From Actinomadura sp. HBU206391 (GTDB lineage: Bacteria > Actinomycetota > Actinomycetes > Streptosporangiales > Streptosporangiaceae), in NCBI RefSeq assembly GCF_014323665.1, contig NZ_JABVEB010000011.1, forward strand, positions 1 to 64,000: a stretch of 64,000 bases of DNA, in the 5' to 3' direction. Below the pieces are notes generated by a model, which was not told the DNA's origin, ran no database searches, and worked only from the letters and a program-made list of their open reading frames with translations. The position numbers and the translations under genes were made by a program. This document shows positions 7,987 through 15,736 of this stretch, one piece after another. The stretch's first letter is position 1, and each line of letters opens with the position of its first letter.

Positions 7987-8006
7987 TTTGTGCGCGTGTT
8001 CACAAA
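7987..8006 (+). promoter_or_regulatory. Predicted Rex operator (ROP) upstream of rex-hemACD
   Basis: TTTGTGCGCGTGTTCACAAA resembles the Rex consensus TTGTGAA-N4-TTCACAA. The right half-site matches completely and the left half matches five of seven. It lies 50 bases upstream of rex, as in Streptomyces coelicolor, where Rex represses rex-hemACD when NADH is low. This suggests autoregulation. Confidence 0.8.
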
Positions 8007-8055
8007 GGCTTAACCTTGGAGAAAGTCCAAGAGCGGCCGGGCCGGTGGGCTTCCG

Positions 8056-8850
8056 ATGTGCCGGTCCGCGTCGAGCCCCCCGAAGAAGCAGGCCGTGACC
8101 CCACGACAGATCCGTACCCGTGAACGCGCCGAGCGAGGCATCCCGGAGGCCACCGTGGCCCGGTTGCCCGTCTACTTGCGCGCCCTCCACAGCCTGCAGG
8201 ACCGGGGCATCGCCACAGTCTCGTCGGAGGAGCTCGCCGCCGCCGCGGGTGTGAACTCCGCGAAGCTCCGCAAGGATCTCTCCCACCTCGGCTCGTACGG
8301 CACCAGGGGTGTCGGCTACGAGGTCGAGTACCTCGTCTACCAGATCTCCCGTGAACTGGGCCTCACCCAGGATTGGGTCGTCGCCATCATCGGAGTCGGT
8401 AACCTGGGCCGCGCGCTGGCCGGCTATGGCGGGTTCGCCTCCCGGGGTTTTCGGGTCGCGGGGCTGCTCGACGCCGACGCGGAGGTCGTCGGGGCCCACA
8501 TCTGCGGGCTCACGGTCGAGCACATCGACGAACTGGAGACGGTGATCATGGACCGGGGTGTGTCCATCGCCGTGATCGCCACGCCGGCAGGCGCGGCTCA
8601 GGTGGTGTGCGACCGGGTGGTGGCGGCCGGAGTGACGAGCGTGCTCAACTTCGCACCCGTCGTTCTGTCGGTTCCAGACGGCGTCGATGTGCGTAAGGTC
8701 GACTTGTCCATTGAACTCCAGATTCTTGCGTTCCACGAGCAGCGGAAGGCCGGCGGGCCGATGGGTGAACATGCGCAGCCCGAGTACGAGGCGTTCAAGG
8801 GAGACGGACCTCCCGACGGCGCCCAGTACAAAGAGGCGGTAGACGCGTGA
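8056..8850 (+). CDS. rex: Redox-sensing transcriptional repressor Rex
   Basis: A 264-residue homologue of Rex, the homodimeric repressor that binds DNA with NAD+ bound and leaves it when NADH rises. An N-terminal winged-helix domain includes TVSSEELAAAAGVNSAKLRKDLSHLGSYGTRGVGY. The NAD(H)-binding Rossmann domain contains IIGVGNLGRALAGYGGF near residues 112-128. The C-terminal domain-swap helix carries KVDLSIELQILAFHEQ. ATG 8056 is the longest start. GTG 8095 would give a leader length nearer to known Rex proteins and cannot be excluded. The stop codon overlaps hemA. A matching operator lies at 7987-8006 and a second at 29228-29245. Confidence 0.95.
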   Translation: MCRSASSPPKKQAVTPRQIRTRERAERGIPEATVARLPVYLRALHSLQDRGIATVSSEELAAAAGVNSAKLRKDLSHLGSYGTRGVGYEVEYLVYQISRELGLTQDWVVAIIGVGNLGRALAGYGGFASRGFRVAGLLDADAEVVGAHICGLTVEHIDELETVIMDRGVSIAVIATPAGAAQVVCDRVVAAGVTSVLNFAPVVLSVPDGVDVRKVDLSIELQILAFHEQRKAGGPMGEHAQPEYEAFKGDGPPDGAQYKEAVDA

Positions 8851-10178
8851 GCATGTTGGTGGTCGGGCTGAGCCACCGGAGCGCCCCGGTGGCCGTACTG
8901 GAACGTGCCGCGGTGACCGGCGACGATCTGGTCAAGCTGCTGCACGAGGTGCATCAGTCCGCGAACGTTGCCGAGGCGATGATCGTCTCGACGTGCAACC
9001 GCGTGGAGGTCTACGCCGAGGTCGACAAGTTCCACGGTGGTGTCTCCGCGGTCTCCGAGCTGCTCTCCCGCTACTCCGCGGTGCCGCTGGACGATCTTTC
9101 CCGGCACCTGTACGTGCATTACGAGGACCGGGCCGTCCAGCATGTGTTCGCGGTCGCCTGCGGGCTCGAGTCGATGGTCATCGGCGAGGGACAGATCCTC
9201 GGCCAGATCCGCCAGGCGTTCCGGCTCGCGCAGACCGAGGACACCGTCGGGCGCGTTCTGCATGAGGTGATCCAGCACGCCCTGCGGGTCGGCAAGCGGG
9301 CGCACACGCAGACCGGCATCGACAAGGCCGGGGCGTCGCTGGTGAGCGTGGGCCTCGACGACGCTGCCGAGCACCTCGGGCCGCTCGCGGGCAAGCGGGC
9401 GCTGGTCGTCGGCGCCGGCTCCATGAGCGCTCTCGCCGTCGCCACCCTCGGCCGCGCGGGCGTGGCCGAGATCGTGGTCGCCAACCGCACACAGGCGCGC
9501 GCGGCGCGGCTGGCCGAGGCCGCCGAGGTGCCCGCCCGGCCGATCGAGCTGACCGCCCTCGCCGACGCGCTGGCGGACGCCGACCTGATCGTCTCTTGTA
9601 CGGGGGCCACCGGGCTGGTGATCACCGCCGACGTGCTCGAGGGGCGGCCCGCGGCGGGGCGCAGGTTCTTCCTCGATCTCGCGCTGCCGCACGACGTCGA
9701 TCCGGCCGTACGCGAACTGCCCGGCGTGGCCCTGGCCGGCCTGGACGAGCTGCGCAGGTCCGCCGAGGCCCGTGGGGCGATCGGCCCCGAGGCCGTCGAG
9801 GCGGTGCGCCGGATCGTGGCCGACGAGGTCGCGGCCTTCCTCGGCGCCGCCAGGGCCGCCGCGGTCGCGCCCACCGTGGTCGCGCTCCGCAGCAAGGCCG
9901 CCCAGGTCGTCGAGGCCGAGATGGCCAGGCTGACCGGCCGGCTGCCCGAACTCGACGACAAGGTCCACGGCGAGATCGCCCAGACCGTGCGGCGAGTGGT
10001 GGACAAGCTCCTGCACGCGCCGACCGTACGGGTCAAGGAGTTCGCGGCCGCGGCCGGCGGTGATGCCTACGCCACCGCGCTCCGGGAACTCTTCGATCTC
10101 GACCCGAAGGCGCCGGAGGCCGTGACCCGCCCGGACCTCGACGCGTCCGCCGACCAGAGTGAGGTGAGCCGGCCATGA
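8847..10178 (+). CDS. hemA: Glutamyl-tRNA reductase
   Basis: A 443-residue enzyme that reduces glutamyl-tRNA(Glu) with NADPH to glutamate-1-semialdehyde, the first committed step of C5 tetrapyrrole synthesis. The catalytic Cys is residue 50 in STCNRVEVYAEV. An NADPH-binding Rossmann motif (VVGAGSMSALAV) follows near residue 188, and a C-terminal dimerisation domain completes the family length. GTG 8847 overlaps the rex stop. An ATG two codons later would remove only two residues. GAGGCGG upstream serves as ribosome-binding site. The product feeds HemL, encoded at 17583. It is predicted to be cotranscribed with rex, hemC and hemD under Rex. Confidence 0.96.
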   Translation: MSMLVVGLSHRSAPVAVLERAAVTGDDLVKLLHEVHQSANVAEAMIVSTCNRVEVYAEVDKFHGGVSAVSELLSRYSAVPLDDLSRHLYVHYEDRAVQHVFAVACGLESMVIGEGQILGQIRQAFRLAQTEDTVGRVLHEVIQHALRVGKRAHTQTGIDKAGASLVSVGLDDAAEHLGPLAGKRALVVGAGSMSALAVATLGRAGVAEIVVANRTQARAARLAEAAEVPARPIELTALADALADADLIVSCTGATGLVITADVLEGRPAAGRRFFLDLALPHDVDPAVRELPGVALAGLDELRRSAEARGAIGPEAVEAVRRIVADEVAAFLGAARAAAVAPTVVALRSKAAQVVEAEMARLTGRLPELDDKVHGEIAQTVRRVVDKLLHAPTVRVKEFAAAAGGDAYATALRELFDLDPKAPEAVTRPDLDASADQSEVSRP

Positions 10179-11098
10179 GCGCTCCGTTGCGGCTCGGGAC
10201 GCGCAAGAGCCTCATGGCGATGACGCAGTCGCAGCAGGTCGCGGACATGCTGACCCGGCGTACCGGGCATGCGGTCGAACTCGCCGGGGTAACGACCGAA
10301 GGTGACGTCTCCAAGGCGCTGCTCGCGCAGATCGGCGGCACCGGGGTCTTCGTCAGCGGTTTGCGAGACCGGCTCCTTTCCGGCGAGGTGGACTTCGCGG
10401 TGCATTCGCTGAAGGACCTCCCCACGGCCCCGCCCGAGGGCATCGCGCTCGCCGCGATCCCGCCGCGCGACGACCCGCGAGACTGCCTCTGCGGGGTGCC
10501 CGGCTTCACGGCCAAGCTCGCCGATCTGCCGAAGGCGGCCCGGATCGGCACCGGTTCGCCGCGCCGCATGGCCCAGCTCCGGGCGCTGCGCGGCGATCTC
10601 GACGTGGTGGCGATCCGCGGCAACGCCGACACCCGGCTGCGCAAGGTCGAGGACGGCGAACTCGACGCCGTGGTGCTGGCCTACGCGGGCCTGGGCCGGA
10701 TCGGCCGGATCGAGTCCGTGGCCGAGGTCCTGGACCCCGACCGGATGCTGCCGGCCCCCGGCCAGGGAGCCCTGGCGATCGAATGCAGGGCCGACCGGGA
10801 GGATCTCGTCGCCCTGCTCGGCACGCTCGACGATCTTGAGACCCGCGCCGCCGTCACCGCCGAGCGCGCCGTGCTGGCGGCACTCGAGGCGGGTTGCTCA
10901 GCGCCCGTGGGCGCATACGCTGCAGAGACAGATGAAAAGCTCTATCTGACCGCCGCCGTCATCGGGTTCGACGGCAGCCGCCAGGTAAGGCTGTCCGCAA
11001 GCGGCCACCCATCCGAGGCAGAGCGATTGGGCCGCGATCTCGCGGCTCGCCTGTTCGCCGAGGGGGCCGACCAGTTGATGGGGGAGCACGCACATTGA
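10175..11098 (+). CDS. hemC: Hydroxymethylbilane synthase (porphobilinogen deaminase)
   Basis: A 307-residue enzyme that links four porphobilinogen units into hydroxymethylbilane. The dipyrromethane-cofactor Cys lies in EAGCSAPVG near residue 240. Substrate-binding segments GTRKSLMAMTQSQ, HSLKDLPT and GTGSPRRMAQL are present. The length is normal for the family. ATG 10175 overlaps the hemA stop by four bases (ATGA), so translation is likely coupled. The downstream hemD starts inside its stop codon. Confidence 0.96.
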   Translation: MSAPLRLGTRKSLMAMTQSQQVADMLTRRTGHAVELAGVTTEGDVSKALLAQIGGTGVFVSGLRDRLLSGEVDFAVHSLKDLPTAPPEGIALAAIPPRDDPRDCLCGVPGFTAKLADLPKAARIGTGSPRRMAQLRALRGDLDVVAIRGNADTRLRKVEDGELDAVVLAYAGLGRIGRIESVAEVLDPDRMLPAPGQGALAIECRADREDLVALLGTLDDLETRAAVTAERAVLAALEAGCSAPVGAYAAETDEKLYLTAAVIGFDGSRQVRLSASGHPSEAERLGRDLAARLFAEGADQLMGEHAH

Positions 11099-12663
11099 GC
11101 CCCGCTCGCAAGAATCCCGCAGGGACCGTCGCCTTCATCGGCACCGGGCCGGGAGACCCCGGTCTGCTGACCCTGCGGGCCGCAACGCTGCTCGGCCGCG
11201 CCGACACCGTTGTCGCGAACCTCACGGGCCTGGACGAGGAGTTCCTCTCGCACTGCCGGGCCGACGCCGAGATCCTCGACACCGCCGACGCGGACCCGAT
11301 CAAGCTCGTGGTCAAGGCCGCGACCGCCGGCCGGGACGTCGTCCGGCTGTTCCAGGGTGATCCCGGCACGGCCTGCAACCTCGCCAAGGAGGGCGCCTCG
11401 TGCGCCGGGGCGGGTATCGCCTTCGAGGTCGTCCCGGGCATCTCGGCCGTCACGGCCGTCCCCGGATACGCCGGGATCCCGCTGACCGACCACAAGGTCC
11501 GCGAAGTCCGGATCATCGACGCCGCCGGCGGCGGAGTCGACTGGGAGTCGTTCGCGGCGCCCGACGTGACGCTGGTGATCCTCGGTGCCGAAGGGGCGGT
11601 CAGCGACGTCGCCAAGGGCCTGATCGCCGCCGGCCGTCCCGAGACCACGCCGGCCGCGATGACCAGCCTGGGCACCACGACCGAGCAGGAGACCGTGGTG
11701 TCGACCCTGCAGCGGCTCGCGCCCGACACCAAGGGCATGGAGTCGCCCGCGCTGATCATCGTCGGCGACGTCGTGAGCTGGCGGGACAAGCTCTCCTGGT
11801 TCGAGACCAAGGCGCTGTTCGGCTGGCGGATCCTGGTGCCCCGCACCAAGGAGCAGGCCGCGACCCTGTCCGACCAGCTGCGGTCCTACGGCGCCGTGCC
11901 CGAGGAGGTCCCCACCATCTCGGTGGAGCCGCCGCGCACCCCGCAGCAACTCGACCGTGCGATCAAGGGCCTGGTCACCGGGCGGTACGAGTGGGTGGTG
12001 TTCACCTCCACCAACGCGGTTCGCGCGGTACGGGAGAAGTTCACCGAGTACGGCCTCGACGCGCGCGCCTTCGCCGGGCTCAAGGTCGCGGCGGTCGGCG
12101 AGCAGACCGCGGCGGCGCTGGTGGAGTTCGGCGTCCATCCGGACCTGCTGCCCGCCGAGCAGCAGTCCGGTGACGGCCTGCTGGAGGTGTGGCCGCCCTA
12201 CGATCCGGACCTGGATCCGATCAACCGGGTGCTGCTGCCGCGCGCCGACATCGCCACCGACGCGCTCATCGCCGGGCTCACCGAGCTGGGCTGGGAGTGC
12301 GACGACGTGACGGCCTACCGCACCGTACGGGCTGCGCCGCCGCCCGCGCCGATCCGCGAGGCGATCAAGGGCGGTGGCTTCGACGCGGTGATCTTCACGT
12401 CGAGCTCGACGGTCCGCAACCTCATCGGCATCGCGGGCAAGCCGCACAACGTCACCGTCATCGCCGTGATCGGCCCGCAGACCGCCAAGACCGCGGAGGA
12501 GTACGGCCTGAGGGTCGACGTCATGGCCGACAAACCGTCCGTACCGGCCCTCGCCGAGGCGCTGGCGGAGTACGGTGCCAGGCGGAGGGCCGCCCAGGTC
12601 GAGGCCGGTGAGCCGCTCCGCAAGCCGAGCCAGATGCGCCGCGGCGCCCGTCGTCGCAAATAG
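11095..12663 (+). CDS. hemD: Uroporphyrinogen-III C-methyltransferase/synthase fusion
   Basis: A 522-residue fusion. Residues 1 to about 245 form a tetrapyrrole methylase fold (VAFIGTGPGDPGLLTLRA). Residues from about 250 form uroporphyrinogen-III synthase, which closes hydroxymethylbilane with ring D inversion (WRILVPRTKEQA, FTSTNAVRAV, IFTSSSTVRNL). The methylase half is atypical: where the SUMT family has GDPFVFGRGGEE this protein has GDPGTACNLAKEG, so SAM-dependent methylation may be weak or lost. TTG 11095 overlaps the hemC stop, with GGGGGAG upstream. The basic C-terminal tail (RRGARRRK) is unusual. Haem supply requires only the HemD half. Confidence 0.92.
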   Translation: MSPARKNPAGTVAFIGTGPGDPGLLTLRAATLLGRADTVVANLTGLDEEFLSHCRADAEILDTADADPIKLVVKAATAGRDVVRLFQGDPGTACNLAKEGASCAGAGIAFEVVPGISAVTAVPGYAGIPLTDHKVREVRIIDAAGGGVDWESFAAPDVTLVILGAEGAVSDVAKGLIAAGRPETTPAAMTSLGTTTEQETVVSTLQRLAPDTKGMESPALIIVGDVVSWRDKLSWFETKALFGWRILVPRTKEQAATLSDQLRSYGAVPEEVPTISVEPPRTPQQLDRAIKGLVTGRYEWVVFTSTNAVRAVREKFTEYGLDARAFAGLKVAAVGEQTAAALVEFGVHPDLLPAEQQSGDGLLEVWPPYDPDLDPINRVLLPRADIATDALIAGLTELGWECDDVTAYRTVRAAPPPAPIREAIKGGGFDAVIFTSSSTVRNLIGIAGKPHNVTVIAVIGPQTAKTAEEYGLRVDVMADKPSVPALAEALAEYGARRRAAQVEAGEPLRKPSQMRRGARRRK

Positions 12664-12718
12664 GTCGTCGCAAATAACCTGACGTAGTACCAGAATCCGT
12701 CGAGAAGGGTCCAGCACG

Positions 12719-13702
12719 ATGTCTGCGCAGTTCCCCGTTGCGCGGCCGCGACGGCTGCGCCGTACGCCCGCCATGCGCCGGCTGGTGGCCGAGACGCGGC
12801 TCCATCCGGCCGATCTGGTGCTCCCCATGTTCGTCAAGGAGGGCATCACCGAGCCGCAGCCGATCACGTCGATGCCGGGCGTCGTGCAGCACACCCGCGA
12901 CAGCCTGCGCAAGGCCGCGCACGAGGCGGTCGAGGCCGGCGTCGGCGGGCTCATCCTGTTCGGCATCCCGGCCGTCAAGGACGGCCGTGGTTCCGGTGCC
13001 GACGACCCGGCCGGCATCGTGCAGAAGGCGCTGCGCGACCTCTCCGGCGACCTCGGCGACAGCACCGTGATCATGTCGGACCTCTGCCTGGACGAGTTCA
13101 CCGACCACGGGCACTGCGGCATCCTCACCCCCTCGGGCGAGGTGGACAACGACGCGACGCTGGAGCGTTACGCCTCCATCGCGGTGGCCCAGGCCGCCGC
13201 CGGAGCCGGCGTGGTGGCGCCCAGCGGCATGATGGACGGCCAGGTGCGGGCCATCCGCACCGCGCTCGACGACGCGGGGTACGGCGAGGTGGCGATCATG
13301 GCGTACGCCGTGAAGTACGCCTCGGCGTTCTACGGCCCGTTCCGCGAGGCCGCCGAGTGCGCCCCGCAGTTCGGGGACCGCTCCGCCTACCAGCAGGATC
13401 CGCCGAACGCCGACGAGTCGCTGCGCGAGGTGTTCCTCGACCTCGACGAGGGTGCGGACATGGTGATGGTCAAGCCCGCGCTGCCCTACCTCGACATCGT
13501 GCGCAGGGTCCGCGACGCCGTCGACGTGCCGGTCGCGGCCTACCACGTGAGCGGTGAGTACGCCATGGTCGAGGCCGCCGCCGCCAACGGCTGGGTGGAC
13601 CGGGAGCGCACCATCATGGAGGCGCTGACCGGCGTCCGGCGGGCCGGCGCCGACATCGTGCTCACCTACTGGGCGGCGGAGGTCGCGGCCCGCCTCGCCT
13701 GA
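12719..13702 (+). CDS. hemB: Delta-aminolevulinic acid dehydratase (porphobilinogen synthase)
   Basis: A 327-residue HemB condensing two 5-aminolevulinates to porphobilinogen. The Schiff-base lysine is in [12 protein letters not shown] and the second active-site lysine in [13 protein letters not shown]. The metal site reads [15 protein letters not shown], keeping three potential metal-binding residues between the Cys and His positions. ATG 12719 follows GAGAAGGG at a suitable distance. It lies 55 bases after hemD and may belong to the same transcript, although TAACCTGACGTAGTACCAGAAT between them could be a separate promoter. Confidence 0.95.
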   Translation: MSAQFPVARPRRLRRTPAMRRLVAETRLHPADLVLPMFVKEGITEPQPITSMPGVVQHTRDSLRKAAHEAVEAGVGGLILFGIPAVKDGRGSGADDPAGIVQKALRDLSGDLGDSTVIMSDLCLDEFTDHGHCGILTPSGEVDNDATLERYASIAVAQAAAGAGVVAPSGMMDGQVRAIRTALDDAGYGEVAIMAYAVKYASAFYGPFREAAECAPQFGDRSAYQQDPPNADESLREVFLDLDEGADMVMVKPALPYLDIVRRVRDAVDVPVAAYHVSGEYAMVEAAAANGWVDRERTIMEALTGVRRAGADIVLTYWAAEVAARLA

Positions 13703-13846
13703 TCCCGTTCGCATTGATCAAGGACGGCCAGGGTTTCCGTCCGGAGTTGGTCATGTCCCCGGTGTCGCTACGTCCGCGTGCGGCCCGGCACTACCGAGAA
13801 TTCGAAGTGCCGGCACGCGCGTGGGGCGATACGGGAGGGACCCGCT

Positions 13847-14806
13847 GTGAGGCTCAGGTCGTATTTCGGTGCCATCGGCGCGCTCGTCATCGCGGCGGGC
13901 TGCTCATCGCACAGCACGCCGGGCAGCGGGCAGCCGGTGCTCTCGAGCACTCCGACGCCCACGGCCTACGGCATGGTCGGGTCCCCGCTGGAGCCGTACA
14001 TGCTGAGCAACGAGCAGGAGCAGACGCTGCTCAAGGCCCAGGATCTGCTCGCCCGCGAGTGCCTGCGCCGTTTCGGGGTCTCGACCACGCGGCCGGTGCT
14101 CCCGCTCGTGGGCATGAACGGCGCGATCCGTGAGCGCAACAAGCGCACCTTCGTGGAGCTCGAGGACGCGCGGCGGTTCGGTTACCACCGGTCCGCGGCG
14201 TTCCCGCAGGCCGGCAGGCTGCCGGAGCAGGCCAGGCGCAGGCCCGAGCTGCCGGCCGGCGCCGAAATCCTGATCAACGGCTGGCGCCAGCAGAACGGAT
14301 CCACGGCGCAGACCTTTCAGGGCAGGCAGGTCCCGGAGTACGGCTGCCGGGGCGAGGCGAAGGCCAAGCTGACCCACGGGCTGTCGCTGCCCGAACAGGT
14401 GAAGACGGCCGACTCGGCGGGTGTGCGCGGCTCGCAGAGCCTGGTCGCGGGTCTGCGCAGACAGGCGATCGACCAGTTGCTTAAAGACGATCGCTACCAC
14501 GACGTCATCAAGCGCTGGAGCGCCTGCATGAAGCAGTCGGGGCACGCCTACGCCAATCCCGGCGCCGCGATGCGCGACAAGCGGTGGAAGACCCCCGAGC
14601 CCACCAGGGCCGAGATCGACACCGCGGTGGCCGACACCACCTGCCGGCTGAAGCTGAACTATCTCGGGATCATCGGCGCGCTGCGGACCGCCTACGAGCA
14701 GCGGCAGGTGGATCGCAACCGGCCGGTGCTGCAGAGCGTCCGGACCTATCTCGACCGGGTGCTCGGCAACGCGGACAAGGCGCTCCACGGCCAGTTGCCG
14801 GAGTGA
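13847..14806 (+). CDS. Predicted lipoprotein of unknown function
   Basis: A 319-residue secreted lipoprotein. The signal peptide reads RLRSYFGAIGALVIAAGC, with lipobox IAAGC placing the acylated Cys at residue 19. A Ser/Thr/Pro-rich spacer follows, then a mostly helical, Arg/Gln-rich domain with paired cysteines (ARECLRR, EYGCRGE, WSACMKQSG, DTTCRLKLN) that could form disulfides outside the membrane. GTG 13847 was chosen because GGGAGG lies seven bases upstream and because it starts directly at the signal peptide. Similar proteins are common but uncharacterised in Streptosporangiales. No enzyme motif is visible. Confidence 0.75.
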   Translation: MRLRSYFGAIGALVIAAGCSSHSTPGSGQPVLSSTPTPTAYGMVGSPLEPYMLSNEQEQTLLKAQDLLARECLRRFGVSTTRPVLPLVGMNGAIRERNKRTFVELEDARRFGYHRSAAFPQAGRLPEQARRRPELPAGAEILINGWRQQNGSTAQTFQGRQVPEYGCRGEAKAKLTHGLSLPEQVKTADSAGVRGSQSLVAGLRRQAIDQLLKDDRYHDVIKRWSACMKQSGHAYANPGAAMRDKRWKTPEPTRAEIDTAVADTTCRLKLNYLGIIGALRTAYEQRQVDRNRPVLQSVRTYLDRVLGNADKALHGQLPE

Positions 14807-15047
14807 GGGGCGGGTCCGCCACTTCCGTGGCCGAGGTGATTTTCTCACCGGAAGTCATGGACACCTAGTCACTTAGAACCGTATACGGGGGTTGGTGCGT
14901 CTCGCTCTGACGCCGCAGGTCATTATCGGTAAGAGGTGGCAGATGATGGTGGGTGTCGCCTGACAGGTGTCTTCGATGCATACGGCGACGCGCCGGGGGA
15001 ACGCACGGACACCGTGGTCGCTCGGCGCCCGCCGGTGGGGGAGAGCG

Positions 15048-15692
15048 ATGATGCTGGCAGTCTCGGGAAGCAGGCGGCAGCGGGCCCGTAACCGCATGGT
15101 TGCGGCCGTGCGCGGCTACGCCGCGTTGGGCTGGGCCTGTACTCCCGGAGCACATCCGGTGACGGGGGGCGACCGGGCGTGCTCGTGCGACCGGGTCGGC
15201 TGCCCCGATCCCGGCGCGCACCCGGTATCGGCCACCTGGGGACTTCAGACCGGGGCCGACCCGGACGCGCTCGCACGCCGATGGAGCGAGTGGCCCCAGG
15301 CCAACATCATCCTGCCGACCGGCCGGGTCTTCGACGTCTTCGACATCCCCGCCGCCGCCGGCGTCATCGCGCTCGACCGGATCGACCGTGAGGACGTGCC
15401 GATCGGCCCGGTGGCCGACTCGGGCGGTCAGCGCCACCTGTTCTTCGTCGCCACCAGGGGCGCGCCCGACGATGAGCAGGAGTGGTGGTCCTGTCACCTC
15501 GACTGCTCCCCGGAGAACGTGGCCGAGACCCCGGGGATGCGGTGGCACTGCCGCGACAGCTACGTCGTCGCACCGCCCTCGGTGCTGCCGTACGGCCGTG
15601 AGGTCAGCTGGATCCGCCCGCCCGTCGGAGCCGCCCTGCCCGACCCCCTGCGGCTGCTCGAAGTTCTCGCCGACAGCTGCGAACAGATCTGA
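15048..15692 (+). CDS. Small bifunctional DNA primase/polymerase-like (prim-pol) protein
   Basis: A 214-residue stand-alone relative of the N-terminal prim-pol (archaeo-eukaryotic primase) domain. GWACTPGAHPVTGG near residue 25, a cysteine-rich CSCDRVGCPDPGAHP insert that may bind metal, LPTGRVFDVFDIPAAAG and the DSGGQRHLFF substrate-binding block fit the small actinobacterial variant. The canonical DxD metal pair is replaced by DVFD, so primase activity is doubtful. No helicase domain follows. The start at 15048 has GGGGGAG four bases upstream. There is no plasmid or phage context. The neighbours are a lipoprotein and a convergent pseudokinase gene. Confidence 0.68.
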   Translation: MMLAVSGSRRQRARNRMVAAVRGYAALGWACTPGAHPVTGGDRACSCDRVGCPDPGAHPVSATWGLQTGADPDALARRWSEWPQANIILPTGRVFDVFDIPAAAGVIALDRIDREDVPIGPVADSGGQRHLFFVATRGAPDDEQEWWSCHLDCSPENVAETPGMRWHCRDSYVVAPPSVLPYGREVSWIRPPVGAALPDPLRLLEVLADSCEQI

Positions 15693-15736
15693 GGCGCCGC
15701 CCCGCCTCTCACTGCCGCCAGAGCACCGTCCGAGCG

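Noticed and set aside
10942-13149. 735-codon minus-strand frame opposite hemD/hemB
   Set aside because: Antisense shadow. It spans two real genes and the intergenic gap, with no recognisable motif.
14840-14856. GGTGA-TTTTC-TCACC hairpin after the lipoprotein gene as a terminator
   Set aside because: Only five pairs and no T tract. Too weak to call.
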